NCBI RefSeq assembly: GCF_002355855.1
Contig: NZ_AP017655.1
Coordinates: forward strand, 620,001-684,000
Source of the DNA: Sphingobium cloacae
GTDB taxonomy: Bacteria; Pseudomonadota; Alphaproteobacteria; Sphingomonadales; Sphingomonadaceae
Reading direction: 5' to 3'
DNA length: 64,000 nucleotides
Below the pieces are notes generated by a model. It worked only from the letters and a program-made list of their open reading frames with translations. It made no database searches and was not told the DNA's origin. A program made the translations under genes and the position numbers. Shown here one piece after another: positions 25,222-37,480 of the stretch. The stretch's first letter is position 1. Every line of letters begins with the position of its first letter.

Positions 25222-28200
25222 ATGAACATTTCGCGCGGTTTCATCCTGCGCCCGGTCGCCACCGGGCTGCTCATGGCGGCATTGCTGCTGTCAGGCCTGA
25301 TCGCCTGGCGCCTGTTGCCCGTCGCGGCGCTGCCGCAGGTCGATTATCCGGTGATTCAGGTTTTTACCTTCTATCCCGGCGCTAGCCCCGACGTTTCCTC
25401 GAGCGCCGTCACCGCGCCCCTTGAGCGCCGCTTCGGGCAGATTCCGGGGTTGCGGCAAATGTCCTCGACCAGTTCGGGCGGGGCGTCGGTCATCACAATG
25501 CAGTTCGCACTGGAAGTGCCGATGAGCATCGCCGAACAGGAGGTGCAGGCCGCCATCGCCGCCTCCGCGACGCTGCTGCCGGACGACCTGCCGACACCTC
25601 CGGTCTATCGCAAGGTGAACCCCGCCGACGTGCCGATCATGACGCTGGCGGTCAGTTCCTCCGCGCTGCCTCTTCCCGATGTGTACGACATGGTGGACAC
25701 GCGCGTGGCGCAAAAGCTTTCTCAGACGCCGGGCGTCGGCATGGTCAGCCTGGCTGGCGGCCAGCGCCCGGCCGTGCGCTTGCAGGTCGATCCGGCCGCG
25801 CTCGCCGCCAGAGGCCTTGTCATGGAGGACGTGCGCGAGGCGATCGGCGCCGCCTCGGTCAACCAGCCCAAGGGCAGTTTCGACAGTCCCACCCGTTCGA
25901 TCATGATGGACGCCAATGACCAGCTTTCCTCGGCGGAGGAATATCGTTCGCTGGTGATCGGCTGGTCCAACGGCGCGCCTTTGACACTGGGCGAGGTGGC
26001 GCGGGTCGAAAACGGGGCCGAGGATCGCCGCCTTGCCGCATGGTCGGGGCCGGTGCCTGCCGTGCTCGTCAATATCCAGCGCCAGCCGGGCGCCAATGTG
26101 ATCGAGGTGGTCGACCGCGTGCGCGCGACGTTGCCCGCGCTCACCGCCGGGCTGCCGGCTTCGGTCAAGGTCGATATCCTGACCGACCGTACCGAAACCA
26201 TCCGCGCCTCGGTCCGTGGCGTGCAGATCGAGATGGTCTTCGCCATCGGCCTGGTGGTGCTGGTCACCTTCCTGTTCCTGCGCAACCTGCCCGCGACCAT
26301 CATCCCCGGCGTGGCGGTGCCGCTTTCGTTGGTCGGCACGTTCGGCGTCATGTATCTGCTGGGCTTCAGCCTCAACAATCTGACGCTGATGGCGCTGACC
26401 ATCGCGACCGGCTTCGTCGTCGACGACGCCATCGTCATGCTGGAGAATATCGCCCGCCATCTGGAAAAGGGCGAAAGCCCCATGCAGGCCGCGCTCAAGG
26501 GGGCGGGGGAGATCGGCTTCACGCTCGTTTCGCTGACCGTCAGCCTAATCGCGGTGTTGATCCCGCTGCTGTTCATGGGCGATGTCGTCGGACGGCTGTT
26601 CCGCGAGTTCGCGGTCACGCTGGCGGTGGCCATTGGCATATCACTGCTGGTGTCGCTGACGCTGACGCCGATGATGTGCGCGCGCATGTTGACGCCCCAT
26701 GCCGCGCCGGAACGCAAGGGGCTGCTCGACCGCGTGGTGGAACGCTATGCAGGCCTGCTCGACAGGGCGTTGGAGCGTCAGCCATTGATGCTGGGCCTGA
26801 TGCTCGGCACGCTGGCCCTGACCGCGCTGCTTTATATCGTGGTGCCCAAGGGCTTCTTTCCGGTGCAGGACGCGGGCGCGATCCAGATCGTGACGCAGGC
26901 GCCGGAGGATGTGTCCTTCGCCGCCATGGCCGAGCGCCAGCAAAAGCTGGTCGATACCATCCGCGCCGATCCCGCCGTGGCCACGGTGTCCTCCTTCATC
27001 GGCGTGGATGCCAGCAACGCCACGCTCAACAGCGGCCGGATGCTGGTGAACCTGAAGCCCTATGGCGAGCGCCCCGGCGCGCTCGACGTGATCGACCGGA
27101 TTGCGGCGGAAGCGTCCCGCATCTCCGGCATTCGCGCCTATATGCAGCCGGTCCAGGAGCTCAATGTCGACGATCAGGTGAGCCGTACGCAATATCGCTT
27201 CAGCCTTTCGTCGCCCGACGCCCGGCAGCTTGCCGAATGGACGCCCCGTCTGGTCGAGCGGCTGCGCGCGCGGGAGGAACTGGCCGACGTCAGCGACGAT
27301 CTTCAGGCGGGCGGGTTGCAGGCGCATGTCGAGATCGATCGGGCGGCCGCCAGCCGGCTGGGCATCAACGCCGCCGACATCAACGCCGCGCTCTACAACG
27401 CCTTCGGCCAGCGCCAGATCACCACGCTTTTCACCCAGGCCAACCAGTATCGCGTCGTGATCGAGGCCGACCCGCGCCTGCAACAGGGGCCCGAGGACCT
27501 TGGCCGGATATTCGTGAAGGCGGCGGACGGCACGCCGGTCCCGCTGGCGGGTCTCGTCCGGGTCGACATGCGCCCGGTTCCTCTGGTGCTGAGCCGCATC
27601 GGCCAGTTTCCGGCGGTGGCGGTTTCCTTCAATCTTGCCCAGGGCGCATCGCTGAGCAGTGCGGTTTCCGCCATCGACGCCGTTTGGGCGGAGCTTGGCG
27701 CCCCGCCATCGGTCACGCTCGTCTATCAGGGCGCGGCGCGGGCTTTCGAGGCGTCGCTCGACAGCACGCTCCTGCTGATCCTGGCGGCGGTGGTCGTCAT
27801 GTATCTGATCCTCGGCATGCTCTATGAAAGCACCGTCCATCCGGTGACGATCCTCTCCACCCTGCCTTCGGCCACGGTCGGCGCGCTGCTGGCCTTGCTG
27901 ATCGCGCGCGAGCCGCTGGACCTGATCGCGGTGATCGGGATCATCCTGCTGATCGGCCTCGTCAAGAAGAACGGCATCATGATGGTCGACTTCGCGCTGG
28001 AGGCGCAGCGGCGCGAGGGACTGTCCCCGCGTGAGGCGATCCGCCGCGCGGCGCTGCTGCGCTTCCGCCCGATCCTGATGACGACGCTGGCCGCCTTGTT
28101 CGGCGCATTGCCGCTGATGTTCGCGCAGGGCGCGGGGGCCGAACTGCGCCATCCGCTCGGCCTCGTCATGGTGGGCGGACTGATCGTCAGCCAGATGCTG

Positions 28201-28293
28201 ACGCTGTTCACCACGCCGGTCGTCTATCTCTGGTTCGACCGCATGGCGCAACGGTCGCGCCGCAGGTCGACCGATCCCCGTCCGGCGCTGTGA
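25222..28293 (+). CDS. mdtB: RND efflux permease (MdtB-like)
   Basis: A 1023-aa inner-membrane proton antiporter of the HAE1/AcrB superfamily. It starts with the RND N-terminus ([43 protein letters not shown]), has the porter domains, the proton-relay Asp pair of TM4 ([16 protein letters not shown]), [11 protein letters not shown] opening the second half, and TM10-11 motifs ([22 protein letters not shown]). The ATG is 8 nt past the adaptor. It overlaps the next permease by 4 nt (GTGA). A pair of non-identical permeases in one operon is the MdtBC hallmark. Substrate is unknown. Confidence 0.93.
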   Translation: MNISRGFILRPVATGLLMAALLLSGLIAWRLLPVAALPQVDYPVIQVFTFYPGASPDVSSSAVTAPLERRFGQIPGLRQMSSTSSGGASVITMQFALEVPMSIAEQEVQAAIAASATLLPDDLPTPPVYRKVNPADVPIMTLAVSSSALPLPDVYDMVDTRVAQKLSQTPGVGMVSLAGGQRPAVRLQVDPAALAARGLVMEDVREAIGAASVNQPKGSFDSPTRSIMMDANDQLSSAEEYRSLVIGWSNGAPLTLGEVARVENGAEDRRLAAWSGPVPAVLVNIQRQPGANVIEVVDRVRATLPALTAGLPASVKVDILTDRTETIRASVRGVQIEMVFAIGLVVLVTFLFLRNLPATIIPGVAVPLSLVGTFGVMYLLGFSLNNLTLMALTIATGFVVDDAIVMLENIARHLEKGESPMQAALKGAGEIGFTLVSLTVSLIAVLIPLLFMGDVVGRLFREFAVTLAVAIGISLLVSLTLTPMMCARMLTPHAAPERKGLLDRVVERYAGLLDRALERQPLMLGLMLGTLALTALLYIVVPKGFFPVQDAGAIQIVTQAPEDVSFAAMAERQQKLVDTIRADPAVATVSSFIGVDASNATLNSGRMLVNLKPYGERPGALDVIDRIAAEASRISGIRAYMQPVQELNVDDQVSRTQYRFSLSSPDARQLAEWTPRLVERLRAREELADVSDDLQAGGLQAHVEIDRAAASRLGINAADINAALYNAFGQRQITTLFTQANQYRVVIEADPRLQQGPEDLGRIFVKAADGTPVPLAGLVRVDMRPVPLVLSRIGQFPAVAVSFNLAQGASLSSAVSAIDAVWAELGAPPSVTLVYQGAARAFEASLDSTLLLILAAVVVMYLILGMLYESTVHPVTILSTLPSATVGALLALLIAREPLDLIAVIGIILLIGLVKKNGIMMVDFALEAQRREGLSPREAIRRAALLRFRPILMTTLAALFGALPLMFAQGAGAELRHPLGLVMVGGLIVSQMLTLFTTPVVYLWFDRMAQRSRRRSTDPRPAL

Positions 28294-31200
28294 TCGCGCG
28301 CTTCTTCATCGCGCGGCCGGTAGCGGCCGCGCTGCTTGCCGTCGCGATGATGCTGACGGGCTTGCTCGCATGGCGTCTCCTGCCCACCGCGCCCCTGCCG
28401 GAGGTCGATTTCCCCGCCATCGCGGTGGAAGCCAGCCTGCCTGGCGCCAATCCGCGCACCATGGCGGCGGCGGTGGCGGTGCCGCTGCAACGCTCGCTCG
28501 GCAGCATCGCCGGTGTGCGGCTGATGGAGGCCACCAGCGGGCAGGGCACGGTGGAGATCGTCATGATCTTCGAACTGGGCCGCGACATCAACGACGCCGC
28601 GCGCGACGTGCAGGCGGCGATCAACGCGGCGCGCGGCCAGTTGCCGTCGGGCATGCCGTCCGAGCCGGTCTATCGCAAGCTCAACCCCAGCCAGGCGCCC
28701 ATCATGGCGCTGGCGCTGTCGTCCGACACATTGCCGCCTGAACGGCTTTATGACGACGCCTCCGCCATATTGGCGCAGAAATTGTCGCAGGTGCCGGGCG
28801 TGGGCGAGGTTTCGCTGGGCGGAGCCTCTCTGCCCGCGATGCGCGTGCAGCTCAACCCGCATGCGCTGGCCGCGCACGGCATCGCGCTCGACGAAGTGCG
28901 GCAGGCGATCGCCAATGCCAATGCGCTGACGCCGCTGGGTGCGACGGAGCGTGAGGGGAGAAGCTGGCAGATCGGCAGCAACGCGCAGCTTAGGCAGGTA
29001 GCCGACTATGAAATGCTGGTGGTTGCCCGCCGCGCCAACGGGCTGGTCCGCCTCGCCGACGTGGCGACGGTGAGCGAGTCCACCGAGAACCGTTATGCGA
29101 TGGGCTTTCACAATGACCGCCCGGCGGTGCTGCTCACCGTGCGCCGCCAGCCCGGAGCCAATATCGTCGCGACCATCGACGCGATCCGGGAAGATTTGCC
29201 CGCGCTGCGCGCCCTGCTTCCCGCCGAGGCGCGGCTGGAAGTCGTGCTTGACCGCTCGCCCGGCATCCGCGCGACGATCCGGGAGGCGCAGCTTGCGCTC
29301 GCGCTTTCGGTGGGGCTGGTCATCCTCGTCGTCGGTCTGTTCCTGCGGCGCTGGCGCGCGGCGGTGATCCCCAGCCTTGCCATCCCCGTCGCCCTTGTCA
29401 CCAGCTTCGCGGCAATGTGGGCGCTGGGGTTCAGCCTCAACAACCTCTCCCTCACCGCGCTGATCGTGGCCGCCGGGCTGGTGGTCGACGACGCCATCGT
29501 CATCCTCGAAAACATCTCCCGCCATATCGAGGCCGGCCTCTCTCCCCGTCGCGCCGCGCTGCGCGGCACACGGGAAGTGGGCTTCACGCTCATCGCCATG
29601 AACCTGTCGCTGCTGGTCGTCTTCGTCGCGATCCTGTTCATGGGCGGAGTCATCACGCTCCTGTTCCGCGAATTTTCGCTGACGCTGGCGGCGGCGATGC
29701 TGATCTCGCTCCTCGTGTCCCTCACCCTGACGCCCGCGCTCTGCGCGCGGCTGTTGAAGCCGGGAAGCGGGGATGCGCGTCCGGGCGGCTTCCCCGCGAA
29801 GGTCGCCGCCTTCTACGAGCGCACGCTGGACGCAGCGCTGCGGCACCGCCGGATCACATTGGGCCTGCTGGTAGCGGTGACGGCGATCAATGTCGGCCTC
29901 TATATCGTCATTCCCAAGGGTTTTCTGCCGGAACAGGATACCGGCCAGCTCACGGCCTTCGCGCGCGGGGACGACGGCATGTCGTTTCAGCTCATGCAGC
30001 CCAAGATCGAGACCTATCGCCGCTATCTGCTGGCCGATCCGGCGGTCGCCGATGTCGTTGGCCAGGCGGGCGGCGATACCGGCATCAACAACGCCCTCAT
30101 GCTGGTCCGGCTGAAGCCGATGGCGGAAAGACGCGAGACCGTCGGCGCCGTGCTCGCGCGTCTGCGCGCGGGCATGCCCAAGGTGCCGGGCGGCGTGCTG
30201 TGGGTGAACGTCGATCAGGATATCCAGCTTGAGCCGCCGGGCCAGCAGGGCCAGGAATATGAACTGCATCTGCTGTCGCCGAAGCTGGAAGGCCTGAAGG
30301 ACTGGCAGCGCAAGGCTGCGGCCGCCCTGGAGAAGCTGCCGGAGCTGACCGATGTCGATGGTCGCGCCGGCGGCGGCAACCTTCAGATCGACCTCGATAT
30401 CGATCGCGATGCGGCGACGCGGCTGGGCATCGACATGCGGACGGTCACCAGCGTTCTGAACAACAGTTTCAGCCAAAGGCAGATCGCGACGATCTATGGC
30501 GACCTCAACCAGTATCGGGTGATCCTGGAACTGGAGCCGCGCTATACGTCCGATCCCGGCGTGCTCGATCTGGTGCAGGTGATCGCCAAGGATGGACGCA
30601 GGGTGCCGCTGGCCGCCTTCACCTCCCGGACGCAGAGCCTAGCGGATGATTGGGTTCCCCATCGCGACCAGTTCGCCGCGCGGCGCGTCACCTTTTCGCT
30701 GGCGCAGGGCGTATCGCTGGAAAAGGCGAGCGCCGCGATCGACCGGGCCTTGGCGCCGCTGATGTTTCCCACCGACGTGCAGGCGAAGCTGTCCGGGGAA
30801 CTGGATCTCGCCGGAAGCAACAGCCGCAACCAGCCGCTGCTGCTGCTCGGCGTGGTGCTGGCCGTCTATATCGTGCTCGGCATCCTCTATGAAAGCCTGG
30901 CGCATCCGCTGACGATCCTTTCCACCCTGCCATCGGCCGGAGTGGGGGCCTTTCTGGCCCTGTGGCTGACGGGGTTCGAGTTTTCGCTGATCGCGCTGCT
31001 CGGCCTGTTCCTGTTGATCGGCATGGTGATGAAGAATGCGATCCTGATGATCGACTTCGCCCTGGCCCGGCAACGCAAGGAGGGGCTGGAACCGTTGGAG
31101 GCGATCCGCCAGGCAGCCCGGCTGCGCCTGCGGCCGATCCTGATGACCAACATGGCGGCGATCCTCGGCGCGGTGCCGCTGGTGCTGGGCGTGGGAGAGG

Positions 31201-31370
31201 GCGCGGAGATGCGCCAACCGCTCGGCATTTGCATTGTAGGCGGTTTGCTCGTGAGCCAGATCCTGACGCTCTATACCACGCCTGTCGTCTATGTCGCCAT
31301 CGACGCGCTGCAATCGTTTGTCAGGCAGTGGAAGCCATTCCCCATCCAGCCGATCGAGGCCGGTTCGTAA
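28290..31370 (+). CDS. mdtC: RND efflux permease (MdtC-like)
   Basis: A 1026-aa RND permease starting at GTG 28290 inside the previous stop codon. It begins [42 protein letters not shown], and keeps the TM4 Asp pair ([14 protein letters not shown]), [11 protein letters not shown] and [21 protein letters not shown]. It forms a heteromultimer with the preceding permease by analogy to MdtB2C. The cysteine-poor, long porter loops are intact, so both pumps appear functional. A ~130-bp spacer without features follows before the MarR gene. Confidence 0.93.
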   Translation: MIARFFIARPVAAALLAVAMMLTGLLAWRLLPTAPLPEVDFPAIAVEASLPGANPRTMAAAVAVPLQRSLGSIAGVRLMEATSGQGTVEIVMIFELGRDINDAARDVQAAINAARGQLPSGMPSEPVYRKLNPSQAPIMALALSSDTLPPERLYDDASAILAQKLSQVPGVGEVSLGGASLPAMRVQLNPHALAAHGIALDEVRQAIANANALTPLGATEREGRSWQIGSNAQLRQVADYEMLVVARRANGLVRLADVATVSESTENRYAMGFHNDRPAVLLTVRRQPGANIVATIDAIREDLPALRALLPAEARLEVVLDRSPGIRATIREAQLALALSVGLVILVVGLFLRRWRAAVIPSLAIPVALVTSFAAMWALGFSLNNLSLTALIVAAGLVVDDAIVILENISRHIEAGLSPRRAALRGTREVGFTLIAMNLSLLVVFVAILFMGGVITLLFREFSLTLAAAMLISLLVSLTLTPALCARLLKPGSGDARPGGFPAKVAAFYERTLDAALRHRRITLGLLVAVTAINVGLYIVIPKGFLPEQDTGQLTAFARGDDGMSFQLMQPKIETYRRYLLADPAVADVVGQAGGDTGINNALMLVRLKPMAERRETVGAVLARLRAGMPKVPGGVLWVNVDQDIQLEPPGQQGQEYELHLLSPKLEGLKDWQRKAAAALEKLPELTDVDGRAGGGNLQIDLDIDRDAATRLGIDMRTVTSVLNNSFSQRQIATIYGDLNQYRVILELEPRYTSDPGVLDLVQVIAKDGRRVPLAAFTSRTQSLADDWVPHRDQFAARRVTFSLAQGVSLEKASAAIDRALAPLMFPTDVQAKLSGELDLAGSNSRNQPLLLLGVVLAVYIVLGILYESLAHPLTILSTLPSAGVGAFLALWLTGFEFSLIALLGLFLLIGMVMKNAILMIDFALARQRKEGLEPLEAIRQAARLRLRPILMTNMAAILGAVPLVLGVGEGAEMRQPLGICIVGGLLVSQILTLYTTPVVYVAIDALQSFVRQWKPFPIQPIEAGS

Positions 31371-31504
31371 GTGACGCCGCCGTGGTCCGATGCCCCCTGA
31401 TCCCGAAGCGGTAGCTTGAGGGTTCCAACCACAGCGGAGCCAGCCTAAAGCGGTCGGTTCAATGACGAGACGACACCGTTCGCATGATATGAGGAGCAGG
31501 CATA

Positions 31505-32023
31505 TTGACCGGGGAAGGCGGAAACGATGATTTCTGGCTTGATGGCGAGACCAAGGTCGCGGAATCGCCGGGCGATCATGGGGAGGAGACACGATTGTGG
31601 CTTCGCCTGCTGACCTGCTCCACCCTGGTCGAGACGGAGGTGCGCCGCCGTTTGCGGGACGAATTCGGCTTTACTCTCCCGCGCTTCGATTTGCTGGCGC
31701 AGCTGGAACGCGCGCATGACGGGATGGTGCTGGGGGAGATTTCCAAGCGCATGATGGTTTCACCCGGAAACCTGACGGCTCTTGTGGAGCGGTTGGTCGA
31801 AAGCGGTCATGTCACGCGATCGCCTTCGACCGAAGACCGGCGGGTGCAGATCGTCGCGCTGACCCCCTATGGCCGCGACGCGTTCCGGAGCATGGCGGAA
31901 CGGCACGGAGAATGGATCGGCGATTTCTTTGGCGATCTGTCGACACGCGACAGGCAGCGTTTGATCACGGCCCTCGGCAAGCTGAAACAATCGGTGCGCA
32001 AGGCGCTCGCCAATAGAGGATGA
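31505..32023 (+). CDS. MarR-family transcriptional regulator
   Basis: A 172-aa winged-helix regulator: dimerisation helix (RLWLRLLTCSTLVETEVRRRLRDEFGFTLPRFDLLAQLERA), recognition helix region (LGEISKRMMVSPGNLTALVERLVESGHVTRS) and wing DRRVQIVALTPYGRDAF. There is no in-frame ATG near the start; TTG 31505 has GAGGAG 8 nt upstream, and TTG 31595 has an even stronger GGGGAGGAG 6 nt upstream but would shorten the first helix region. It precedes the aromatic-CoA operon by 241 bp in the same direction. MarR proteins of this type often control aromatic-acid catabolism with CoA-thioester ligands; that is inference here. Confidence 0.85.
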   Translation: MTGEGGNDDFWLDGETKVAESPGDHGEETRLWLRLLTCSTLVETEVRRRLRDEFGFTLPRFDLLAQLERAHDGMVLGEISKRMMVSPGNLTALVERLVESGHVTRSPSTEDRRVQIVALTPYGRDAFRSMAERHGEWIGDFFGDLSTRDRQRLITALGKLKQSVRKALANRG

Positions 32024-32166
32024 ACGATTCGGCGCTGCCAATACCCCCATTTTGTTCTGGGCAATTGTGATGGGCGGCTCATCGTCCGTAATGAATATCG
32101 ACGGAAAATCAGGTGCTTGAAAGTATGTGGCGCCCGGCTCGATGGGCAGGTATGAGGGCAAAATAA

Positions 32167-32180
32167 CTTTAAGCTTGAAA
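32167..32180. promoter_or_regulatory. Candidate operator upstream of the catabolic operon
   Basis: CTTTAAGCTTGAAA is an imperfect palindrome centred on AAGCTT in the AT-rich part of the 241-bp gap between the MarR gene and the monooxygenase gene. It is the only dyad I noticed there; MarR binding is speculation. Confidence 0.25.
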
Positions 32181-32264
32181 TATTATTGAGTGCGGTTCAC
32201 GTTAAGGCATCGGGTCTGATTTCGCCGCAAGGGGTGGCCCATCAACCGTAAGGAGCGAACTCCC

Positions 32265-34592
32265 ATGCGCATCGTCTGCGTCGGCGGCGGCCCTGCCGGA
32301 CTCTATTTTGCGTTGTTGATGAAGCGTCAGCATCCCGATCATCACATTACCGTCGTGGAGCGTAACCGCCCTTTCGATACGTTCGGATGGGGCGTGGTAT
32401 TTTCGGACGCGACGATGGTGTCGATGCGCGAATGGGATCCGCAAACGGCCCGGACCATCGAAGATGCCTTCAATCATTGGGATGACATCGAACTTGTCTT
32501 CAAGGGCCGCAAGATCAGAACCACCGGTCACGGCTTTGTCGGAATCGGACGCAAGAAACTGTTGAACATTTTGCAGGAGCGGTGCCTTGAGCTCGGGGTC
32601 GAACTGGTGTTCGAGCATGAGGTGCAAAGCGACGATGAATTTCCGGACGCCGACCTGATCATTGCTTCGGACGGCGTCAACTCAAGGCTGCGCGAAAGAT
32701 ATTCGGATATCTTCCAGCCCGATATGCAGATGCGCCCCAATCGCTATATCTGGCTCGGCACCGACAAGCAGTTCGAAGCCTTTACTTTCGACTTCCGCAG
32801 GACCGATCATGGCTGGTTCCAGGCGCATATCTACCGTTTCGACGCCAACACGTCGACGTTCATCGTCGAGACCACCGATGAGGTTTTCAAGGCGCATGGG
32901 CTGGATGCGATGGATCAGGACGAGTCCATCGCTTTTTGCGAAAAGCTGTTTGCCGAGACTCTGGACGGTCACCGCCTCATGACCAACGCGCGCCACCTTC
33001 GCGGCTCGGCATGGCTGAATTTTGGCCGGCTGATCTGCGGGAAGTGGAGCCATTTCAACGGCCGCAACCATGTCGTCCTGATGGGCGACACCGCACATAC
33101 CGCGCATTTCGCGATCGGTTCGGGAACCAAGCTGGCCATTGACGATGCCATCGAATTGACGCGTCAGTTCGACATAGCCGGCCATCAGGCGGACAAAATC
33201 CCCCAGGTGCTCGACGCCTATGAGGAGGTGCGGCGCGTGGACGTGGCCCGCATCCAGAATGCGGCGCGCAATGCCATGGAGTGGTTCGAGGTGGTCGGCG
33301 AACGCTATGCCGACCAGTTGGAGCCGGAGCAGTTCATGTATTCCATGCTGACCCGGTCCCAGCGTATCAGCCATGAGAATCTGCGCCTGCGCGACAAGGA
33401 TTGGCTGGAAGGCTATGAACGGTGGTTCGCGCGCCGGTCAGGAGTCGAGGTGACGGCCAATGACGCCGTGCCGCCTCCCATGTTCACGCCCTATCAGGTG
33501 CGTGGATTGACGTTGCATAACCGCATCATGATGTCGCCCATGGCGATGTATTCGGCCAAGGACGGCTTGCCGGACGATTTTCATCTGGTCCATCTCGGTT
33601 CGCGCGCGATGGGCGGGGCGGCCCTTGTCTTTCCCGAGATGACCTGCGTGTCGCCGGACGCGCGCATCACGCCGGGGTGCCTGGGTCTCTGGAACGACGA
33701 GCAGGCGGCAGCCTTCCAACGCATCGTTGATTTCGTCCATGACGAGACGCCGGCCAAGATCGGCGTGCAATTAGGTCATGCCGGACGAAAGGGCGCGACC
33801 AGGCTGGCCTGGGAGGGTATCGACGAGCCGCTGGAGGCCGGGGCGTGGCCGCTCATTTCGGCGTCGGCGATTCCTTATCTGAAGCATTCGGCCGTGCCGC
33901 GGGCCATGACGCGCGAGGATATGGATCGAGTCATCGCCGATTTTATCTCCGCGACGGAGCGCGCGGCCGCGATCGGCTTCGATATACTGGAACTGCATGC
34001 CGCGCATGGCTATCTCCTGTCCAGCTTCCTGTCGCCGCTCACCAATCTGCGCGACGACGAATATGGCGGTGACCATGAAGCGCGCGCCCGCTTCCCGCTG
34101 GAAGTTTTCCGGGCGGTTCGAGCAGCATGGCCGGAAGATCGGCCTATTTCCGTTCGTCTGTCCACCCATGACTGGTCCGACGGCGGCAACACGCCGGAGG
34201 ATGCGGCCATATTCGCCAGAATGTTCAAGGAGGCGGGAGCGGATTTGATCGACTGCTCGTCCGGGCAGGTGGTGAAGGAAGAAAAGCCGGTCTATGGACG
34301 CCTGTTCCAGACCCCGTTTTCCGACAAGATCCGCAATGAGATTGCCGTCCCGACGATCGCCGTCGGTGCGATTTCGGAAGCGGATCACGCCAATTCCATC
34401 ATAGCCGCCGGTCGGGCCGATCTTTGCGCGGTCGCGCGGCCGCATTTGGCCGATCCGGCGTTCGTCATCCACGAGGCGGCGAAAGTCCATTATCAAGGAC
34501 AGCAATGGCCAAAACAATATCTTTCCGCACGTTACCAATATGAAAGCAACCTGGCCCGCGCCGAGGCGCAGGCTTTCGGGAAGCCGCGATGA
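32265..34592 (+). CDS. Aryl-CoA monooxygenase/Old Yellow Enzyme fusion (2-aminobenzoyl-CoA or salicylyl-CoA type)
   Basis: A 775-aa fusion. Residues 1-~390 form a class A flavin monooxygenase: [14 protein letters not shown] (FAD), the GWGVVFSD segment, and [21 protein letters not shown]. Residues ~400-775 are an Old Yellow Enzyme-type reductase: [65 protein letters not shown]. This layout is known from 2-aminobenzoyl-CoA monooxygenase/reductase of Azoarcus evansii, which hydroxylates and then reduces the aromatic ring, and is also the NCBI-style 'salicylyl-CoA 5-hydroxylase/oxidoreductase'. AAGGAG sits before ATG. It overlaps the SDR gene by 4 nt. The exact substrate (amino- or hydroxy-benzoyl-CoA) cannot be read from sequence. 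Confidence 0.88.
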   Translation: MRIVCVGGGPAGLYFALLMKRQHPDHHITVVERNRPFDTFGWGVVFSDATMVSMREWDPQTARTIEDAFNHWDDIELVFKGRKIRTTGHGFVGIGRKKLLNILQERCLELGVELVFEHEVQSDDEFPDADLIIASDGVNSRLRERYSDIFQPDMQMRPNRYIWLGTDKQFEAFTFDFRRTDHGWFQAHIYRFDANTSTFIVETTDEVFKAHGLDAMDQDESIAFCEKLFAETLDGHRLMTNARHLRGSAWLNFGRLICGKWSHFNGRNHVVLMGDTAHTAHFAIGSGTKLAIDDAIELTRQFDIAGHQADKIPQVLDAYEEVRRVDVARIQNAARNAMEWFEVVGERYADQLEPEQFMYSMLTRSQRISHENLRLRDKDWLEGYERWFARRSGVEVTANDAVPPPMFTPYQVRGLTLHNRIMMSPMAMYSAKDGLPDDFHLVHLGSRAMGGAALVFPEMTCVSPDARITPGCLGLWNDEQAAAFQRIVDFVHDETPAKIGVQLGHAGRKGATRLAWEGIDEPLEAGAWPLISASAIPYLKHSAVPRAMTREDMDRVIADFISATERAAAIGFDILELHAAHGYLLSSFLSPLTNLRDDEYGGDHEARARFPLEVFRAVRAAWPEDRPISVRLSTHDWSDGGNTPEDAAIFARMFKEAGADLIDCSSGQVVKEEKPVYGRLFQTPFSDKIRNEIAVPTIAVGAISEADHANSIIAAGRADLCAVARPHLADPAFVIHEAAKVHYQGQQWPKQYLSARYQYESNLARAEAQAFGKPR

Positions 34593-35371
34593 CACGGGGA
34601 CGGCACGCGCTTGTCGTGGGGGCGGGGAGCGGCATCGGCCGAACAGTCGCCAAGCGGCTGGCGAACGAAGGGCATGTCGTTTCGCTTGCCGGTCGTCGCG
34701 CGGCTCCGTTGGAGACGGTGGCGTCGGAGATCGCGTCGGAAGGCGGCGAGGCGTTTGTCCTTGCCGACTTCGATGTAGCCGATGACGGGTCCGCGCTGGG
34801 CGATGGTATCGACCGCGCCGTCGCGCATTTTGGCGAGATCGCCGTGCTGATCAATTCTGCCGGAGAGGCTCCATCAGCGCCGTTCGAGAAGACAAGCCTG
34901 GAGGTGTGGAACCATGTGATCGGTCTCAACCTCACCGGGACCTTCCTGACGATCCAGGCGGCTTTGCCTTCGCTTCTGCGAGCCGGTAATGGCCGCATCG
35001 TCAACATTGCCAGCACGGCAGGCCTGATCGGTTATCCATATGTGGCGGCTTACTGCGCTTCCAAGCACGGCGTGGTCGGGCTGACAAGGGCGCTGGCGTT
35101 GGAACTCGCGCGGACGGATGTTACGGTGAACGCCGTTTGCCCGGGGTTCACGGACACGCCACTGCTGGAAAATGCGGTCGAGACCATCACCGGCAAGACC
35201 GGACGGACGACCGATGAGGCGCGCGCCAGCCTCGCCCGCAGCAATCCTCAGGGTCGACTGGTATCAGCGGAAGAAGTGGCGGACACGGTGCTCTGGCTTG
35301 TGGGCACGCAGGCGACAGCCATCACGGGACAGGCGATCGCGGTGGCCGGCGGCGAGGTCATGGTCGGCTGA
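34589..35371 (+). CDS. Short-chain dehydrogenase/reductase
   Basis: A 260-aa classical SDR: cofactor motif GAGSGIG (residues 11-17), NSAG-type motif (LINSAGEAP), catalytic Ser in NIASTAG and YxxxK in YCASK, and the PGFTDTPLL segment after it. ATG overlaps the stop of the monooxygenase/OYE gene (ATGA). In the operon it is likely the hydroxyacyl-CoA dehydrogenase step or reduction of a cyclic ketone intermediate; both are inference. Some members of this class in similar clusters are annotated as 3-hydroxyacyl-CoA dehydrogenases. Confidence 0.88.
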   Translation: MTRGRHALVVGAGSGIGRTVAKRLANEGHVVSLAGRRAAPLETVASEIASEGGEAFVLADFDVADDGSALGDGIDRAVAHFGEIAVLINSAGEAPSAPFEKTSLEVWNHVIGLNLTGTFLTIQAALPSLLRAGNGRIVNIASTAGLIGYPYVAAYCASKHGVVGLTRALALELARTDVTVNAVCPGFTDTPLLENAVETITGKTGRTTDEARASLARSNPQGRLVSAEEVADTVLWLVGTQATAITGQAIAVAGGEVMVG

Positions 35372-35427
35372 CGGGTTGATCGCGGGGCGAGGAATGCCCC
35401 TCGCCACGAGACGGGAATGGGAAGACG

Positions 35428-36270
35428 ATGAGCAACGCGATGCAGGACAAGAAGCGCCCGTTCAAGGGATATCAGGCAACGCATTTTCGGTTCGAGACCG
35501 ACGAGGATGGTCGTGTCGCCACCATCACGCTCGATCGGCCGCAGAAGAAAAACCCGCTCACTTTCGAGAGCTATGAGGAACTGGGCGATCTGTTCCGGGC
35601 GCTCCACAAGGCGAGCGACGTGCGGGCCGTTGTGATAACCGGCGCGGAAGATAATTTCTCGTCGGGCGGTGACGTCTTCGACATCATCGAGCCGCTGACC
35701 AACATGAAGATGCCGGACCTTCTGGCCTTCACGCGAATGACCGGCGATCTGGTGCGACAGATTCGCGCCTGCCCGCAGCCGATCATTGCCGCGGTCGACG
35801 GTATTTGCGCCGGTGCCGGCGCCATTCTGGCGATGGCCGCCGACTATCGTCTGGCAACACCAGAGGCGAAGACGGCGTTCCTGTTCACGCGGGTCGGGCT
35901 CGCAGGAGCGGATATGGGGGCTTGCGGCATCCTCCCGCGCATCATCGGGCAGGGCCGCGCCGCCGAACTGCTCTTCACGGGCCGGGTGTTGACGGCGACG
36001 GAAGGCCATGCGTGGGGGTTCTACAATGCGCTGCATGAGCGCGCGGCGCTGCTAGGCGAAGCACAGGATTTCGCGCGCAGCCTCGCCGACGGACCTTGGT
36101 TCGCCCATTCGATGACGAAGAAGATGCTGGATCAGGAATGGTCGATGGGCATCGAGGAAATCATAGAGTCGGAGGCTCAGGCGCAGGCGATCTGCATGGT
36201 GACGGGTGATTTCCGTCGCGCCTTCGACGCGTTCGCCGCCAAGTCCAGACCCGTGTTCGAGGGAAATTGA
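35428..36270 (+). CDS. Enoyl-CoA hydratase family protein
   Basis: A 280-aa crotonase-fold protein: [22 protein letters not shown], the oxyanion-hole strands [11 protein letters not shown] and [23 protein letters not shown], and [30 protein letters not shown]. In place of the usual catalytic Glu pair one sees [11 protein letters not shown], with Asp rather than Glu at the first position, so hydratase activity is not assured; a hydrolase or ring-opening role is possible. It starts 56 nt after the SDR gene and is followed 3 nt later by the acyl-CoA dehydrogenase GTG. Confidence 0.87.
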   Translation: MSNAMQDKKRPFKGYQATHFRFETDEDGRVATITLDRPQKKNPLTFESYEELGDLFRALHKASDVRAVVITGAEDNFSSGGDVFDIIEPLTNMKMPDLLAFTRMTGDLVRQIRACPQPIIAAVDGICAGAGAILAMAADYRLATPEAKTAFLFTRVGLAGADMGACGILPRIIGQGRAAELLFTGRVLTATEGHAWGFYNALHERAALLGEAQDFARSLADGPWFAHSMTKKMLDQEWSMGIEEIIESEAQAQAICMVTGDFRRAFDAFAAKSRPVFEGN

Positions 36271-36273
36271 GCC

Positions 36274-37470
36274 GTGGCCCCCTATAACCACGCGGGACAG
36301 GGCCTGTCCCGCGAACATCTGGAGTGGCCGTTCCTGGCGCATGAGCATCGGGAACTCGCCCAGGCACTCGATGCATTCGTCGCCGGCAATGGCCTTGGCG
36401 AAATCGATCATCATGATGCGGAGGCGGCCACCAAAGGCCTGGTCGCCCGGCTGGGCGCCGCCGGTTTCCTGCGCCATTGCGTGCCCGCAGCCTATGGGGG
36501 AGCCTGGGAGGAGATCGACAGCCGCGCACTGTGCGTGGTTCGCGAAACGCTCGCCTATCATGACGGGCTGGCCGATTTCGCCTTCGCGATGCAGGGTCTC
36601 GGGACTGGCGCGATCAGTCTCTCTGGTCCGCAGGAGCTCAAGGTTCGCATCCTGCCGAAGATCGCGTCGGGCGAACTGATTTCGGCTTTCGCGCTGACCG
36701 AGCCGGAGGCGGGATCGGATGTCGCGGCGATGTCGACCGCGGCGCGGCGCGATGGCGATGATTATGTGCTGGAGGGCGAAAAGACCTTCATTTCGAATGG
36801 CGGTATCGCCGATGTCTACACCGTCTTCGCGCGCACGGGTGAAGGAGAAGGCACGCGGGGCATCTCGGCGTTCGTGGTCTATGCCGACACGCCCGGTTTC
36901 GTGATCGCGGAACGGATCGACACCATGGCGCCCCATCCCCTGGCCCGCATTCGCTTCGAAGGCGTGCGTGTGCCCGCCACGCAGATGCTGGGATCGCCCG
37001 GCGAGGGCTTCAAGATCGCCATGCGGACACTGGATATCTTCCGTCCTTCGGTGGCGGCCGCGGCGCTTGGCTTTGCGCGGCGCGCGCTGGATGAAGCCGT
37101 GGGTCATGCGAGATCGAGGCGGATGTTCGGCGGAACGCTGGCAGATTTGCCGACGGCGCAGAGCATATTGGGCGACATGGCCACGGCGATCGACGCGGCA
37201 TCGCTGCTGACCATGCGCACCGCATGGCGGCGCGATGTGCAGAAGCTGCCGACGACTCGCGAGGCGGCCATGGCGAAGCTGACAGCCACCGAGAACGCGC
37301 AATGGGTGATCGATCAGGCGCTCCAGTTGTTCGGCGGGCGCGGCGTGCGCGTGGGCGAAATCCCGGAACGCCTCTATCGCGAGATTCGCGCATTGCGTAT
37401 CTATGAGGGCGCCACCGAGGTCCAGAAACTGATCATCGGACGCGAGCTCATGAAGGCTGCGGCAAGGTAG
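36274..37470 (+). CDS. Acyl-CoA dehydrogenase
   Basis: A 398-aa flavoprotein starting at GTG 36274 (GAGGG ~10 nt upstream). Typical motifs are [53 protein letters not shown] (FAD/substrate region), [23 protein letters not shown], and the C-terminal [26 protein letters not shown], where the YEG Glu is the expected catalytic base. It sits between the hydratase and a glutaryl-CoA dehydrogenase-like gene. The substrate is probably a cyclic or dicarboxylic acyl-CoA of the same pathway; this is inferred from context only. Confidence 0.9.
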   Translation: MAPYNHAGQGLSREHLEWPFLAHEHRELAQALDAFVAGNGLGEIDHHDAEAATKGLVARLGAAGFLRHCVPAAYGGAWEEIDSRALCVVRETLAYHDGLADFAFAMQGLGTGAISLSGPQELKVRILPKIASGELISAFALTEPEAGSDVAAMSTAARRDGDDYVLEGEKTFISNGGIADVYTVFARTGEGEGTRGISAFVVYADTPGFVIAERIDTMAPHPLARIRFEGVRVPATQMLGSPGEGFKIAMRTLDIFRPSVAAAALGFARRALDEAVGHARSRRMFGGTLADLPTAQSILGDMATAIDAASLLTMRTAWRRDVQKLPTTREAAMAKLTATENAQWVIDQALQLFGGRGVRVGEIPERLYREIRALRIYEGATEVQKLIIGRELMKAAAR

Positions 37471-37480
37471 GAAAAAGAGA

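Noticed and set aside
29108..29725. 205-aa minus-strand frame within mdtC
   Set aside because: Shadow of the permease gene; Ser/Arg/Thr-rich composition and no initiation signals.
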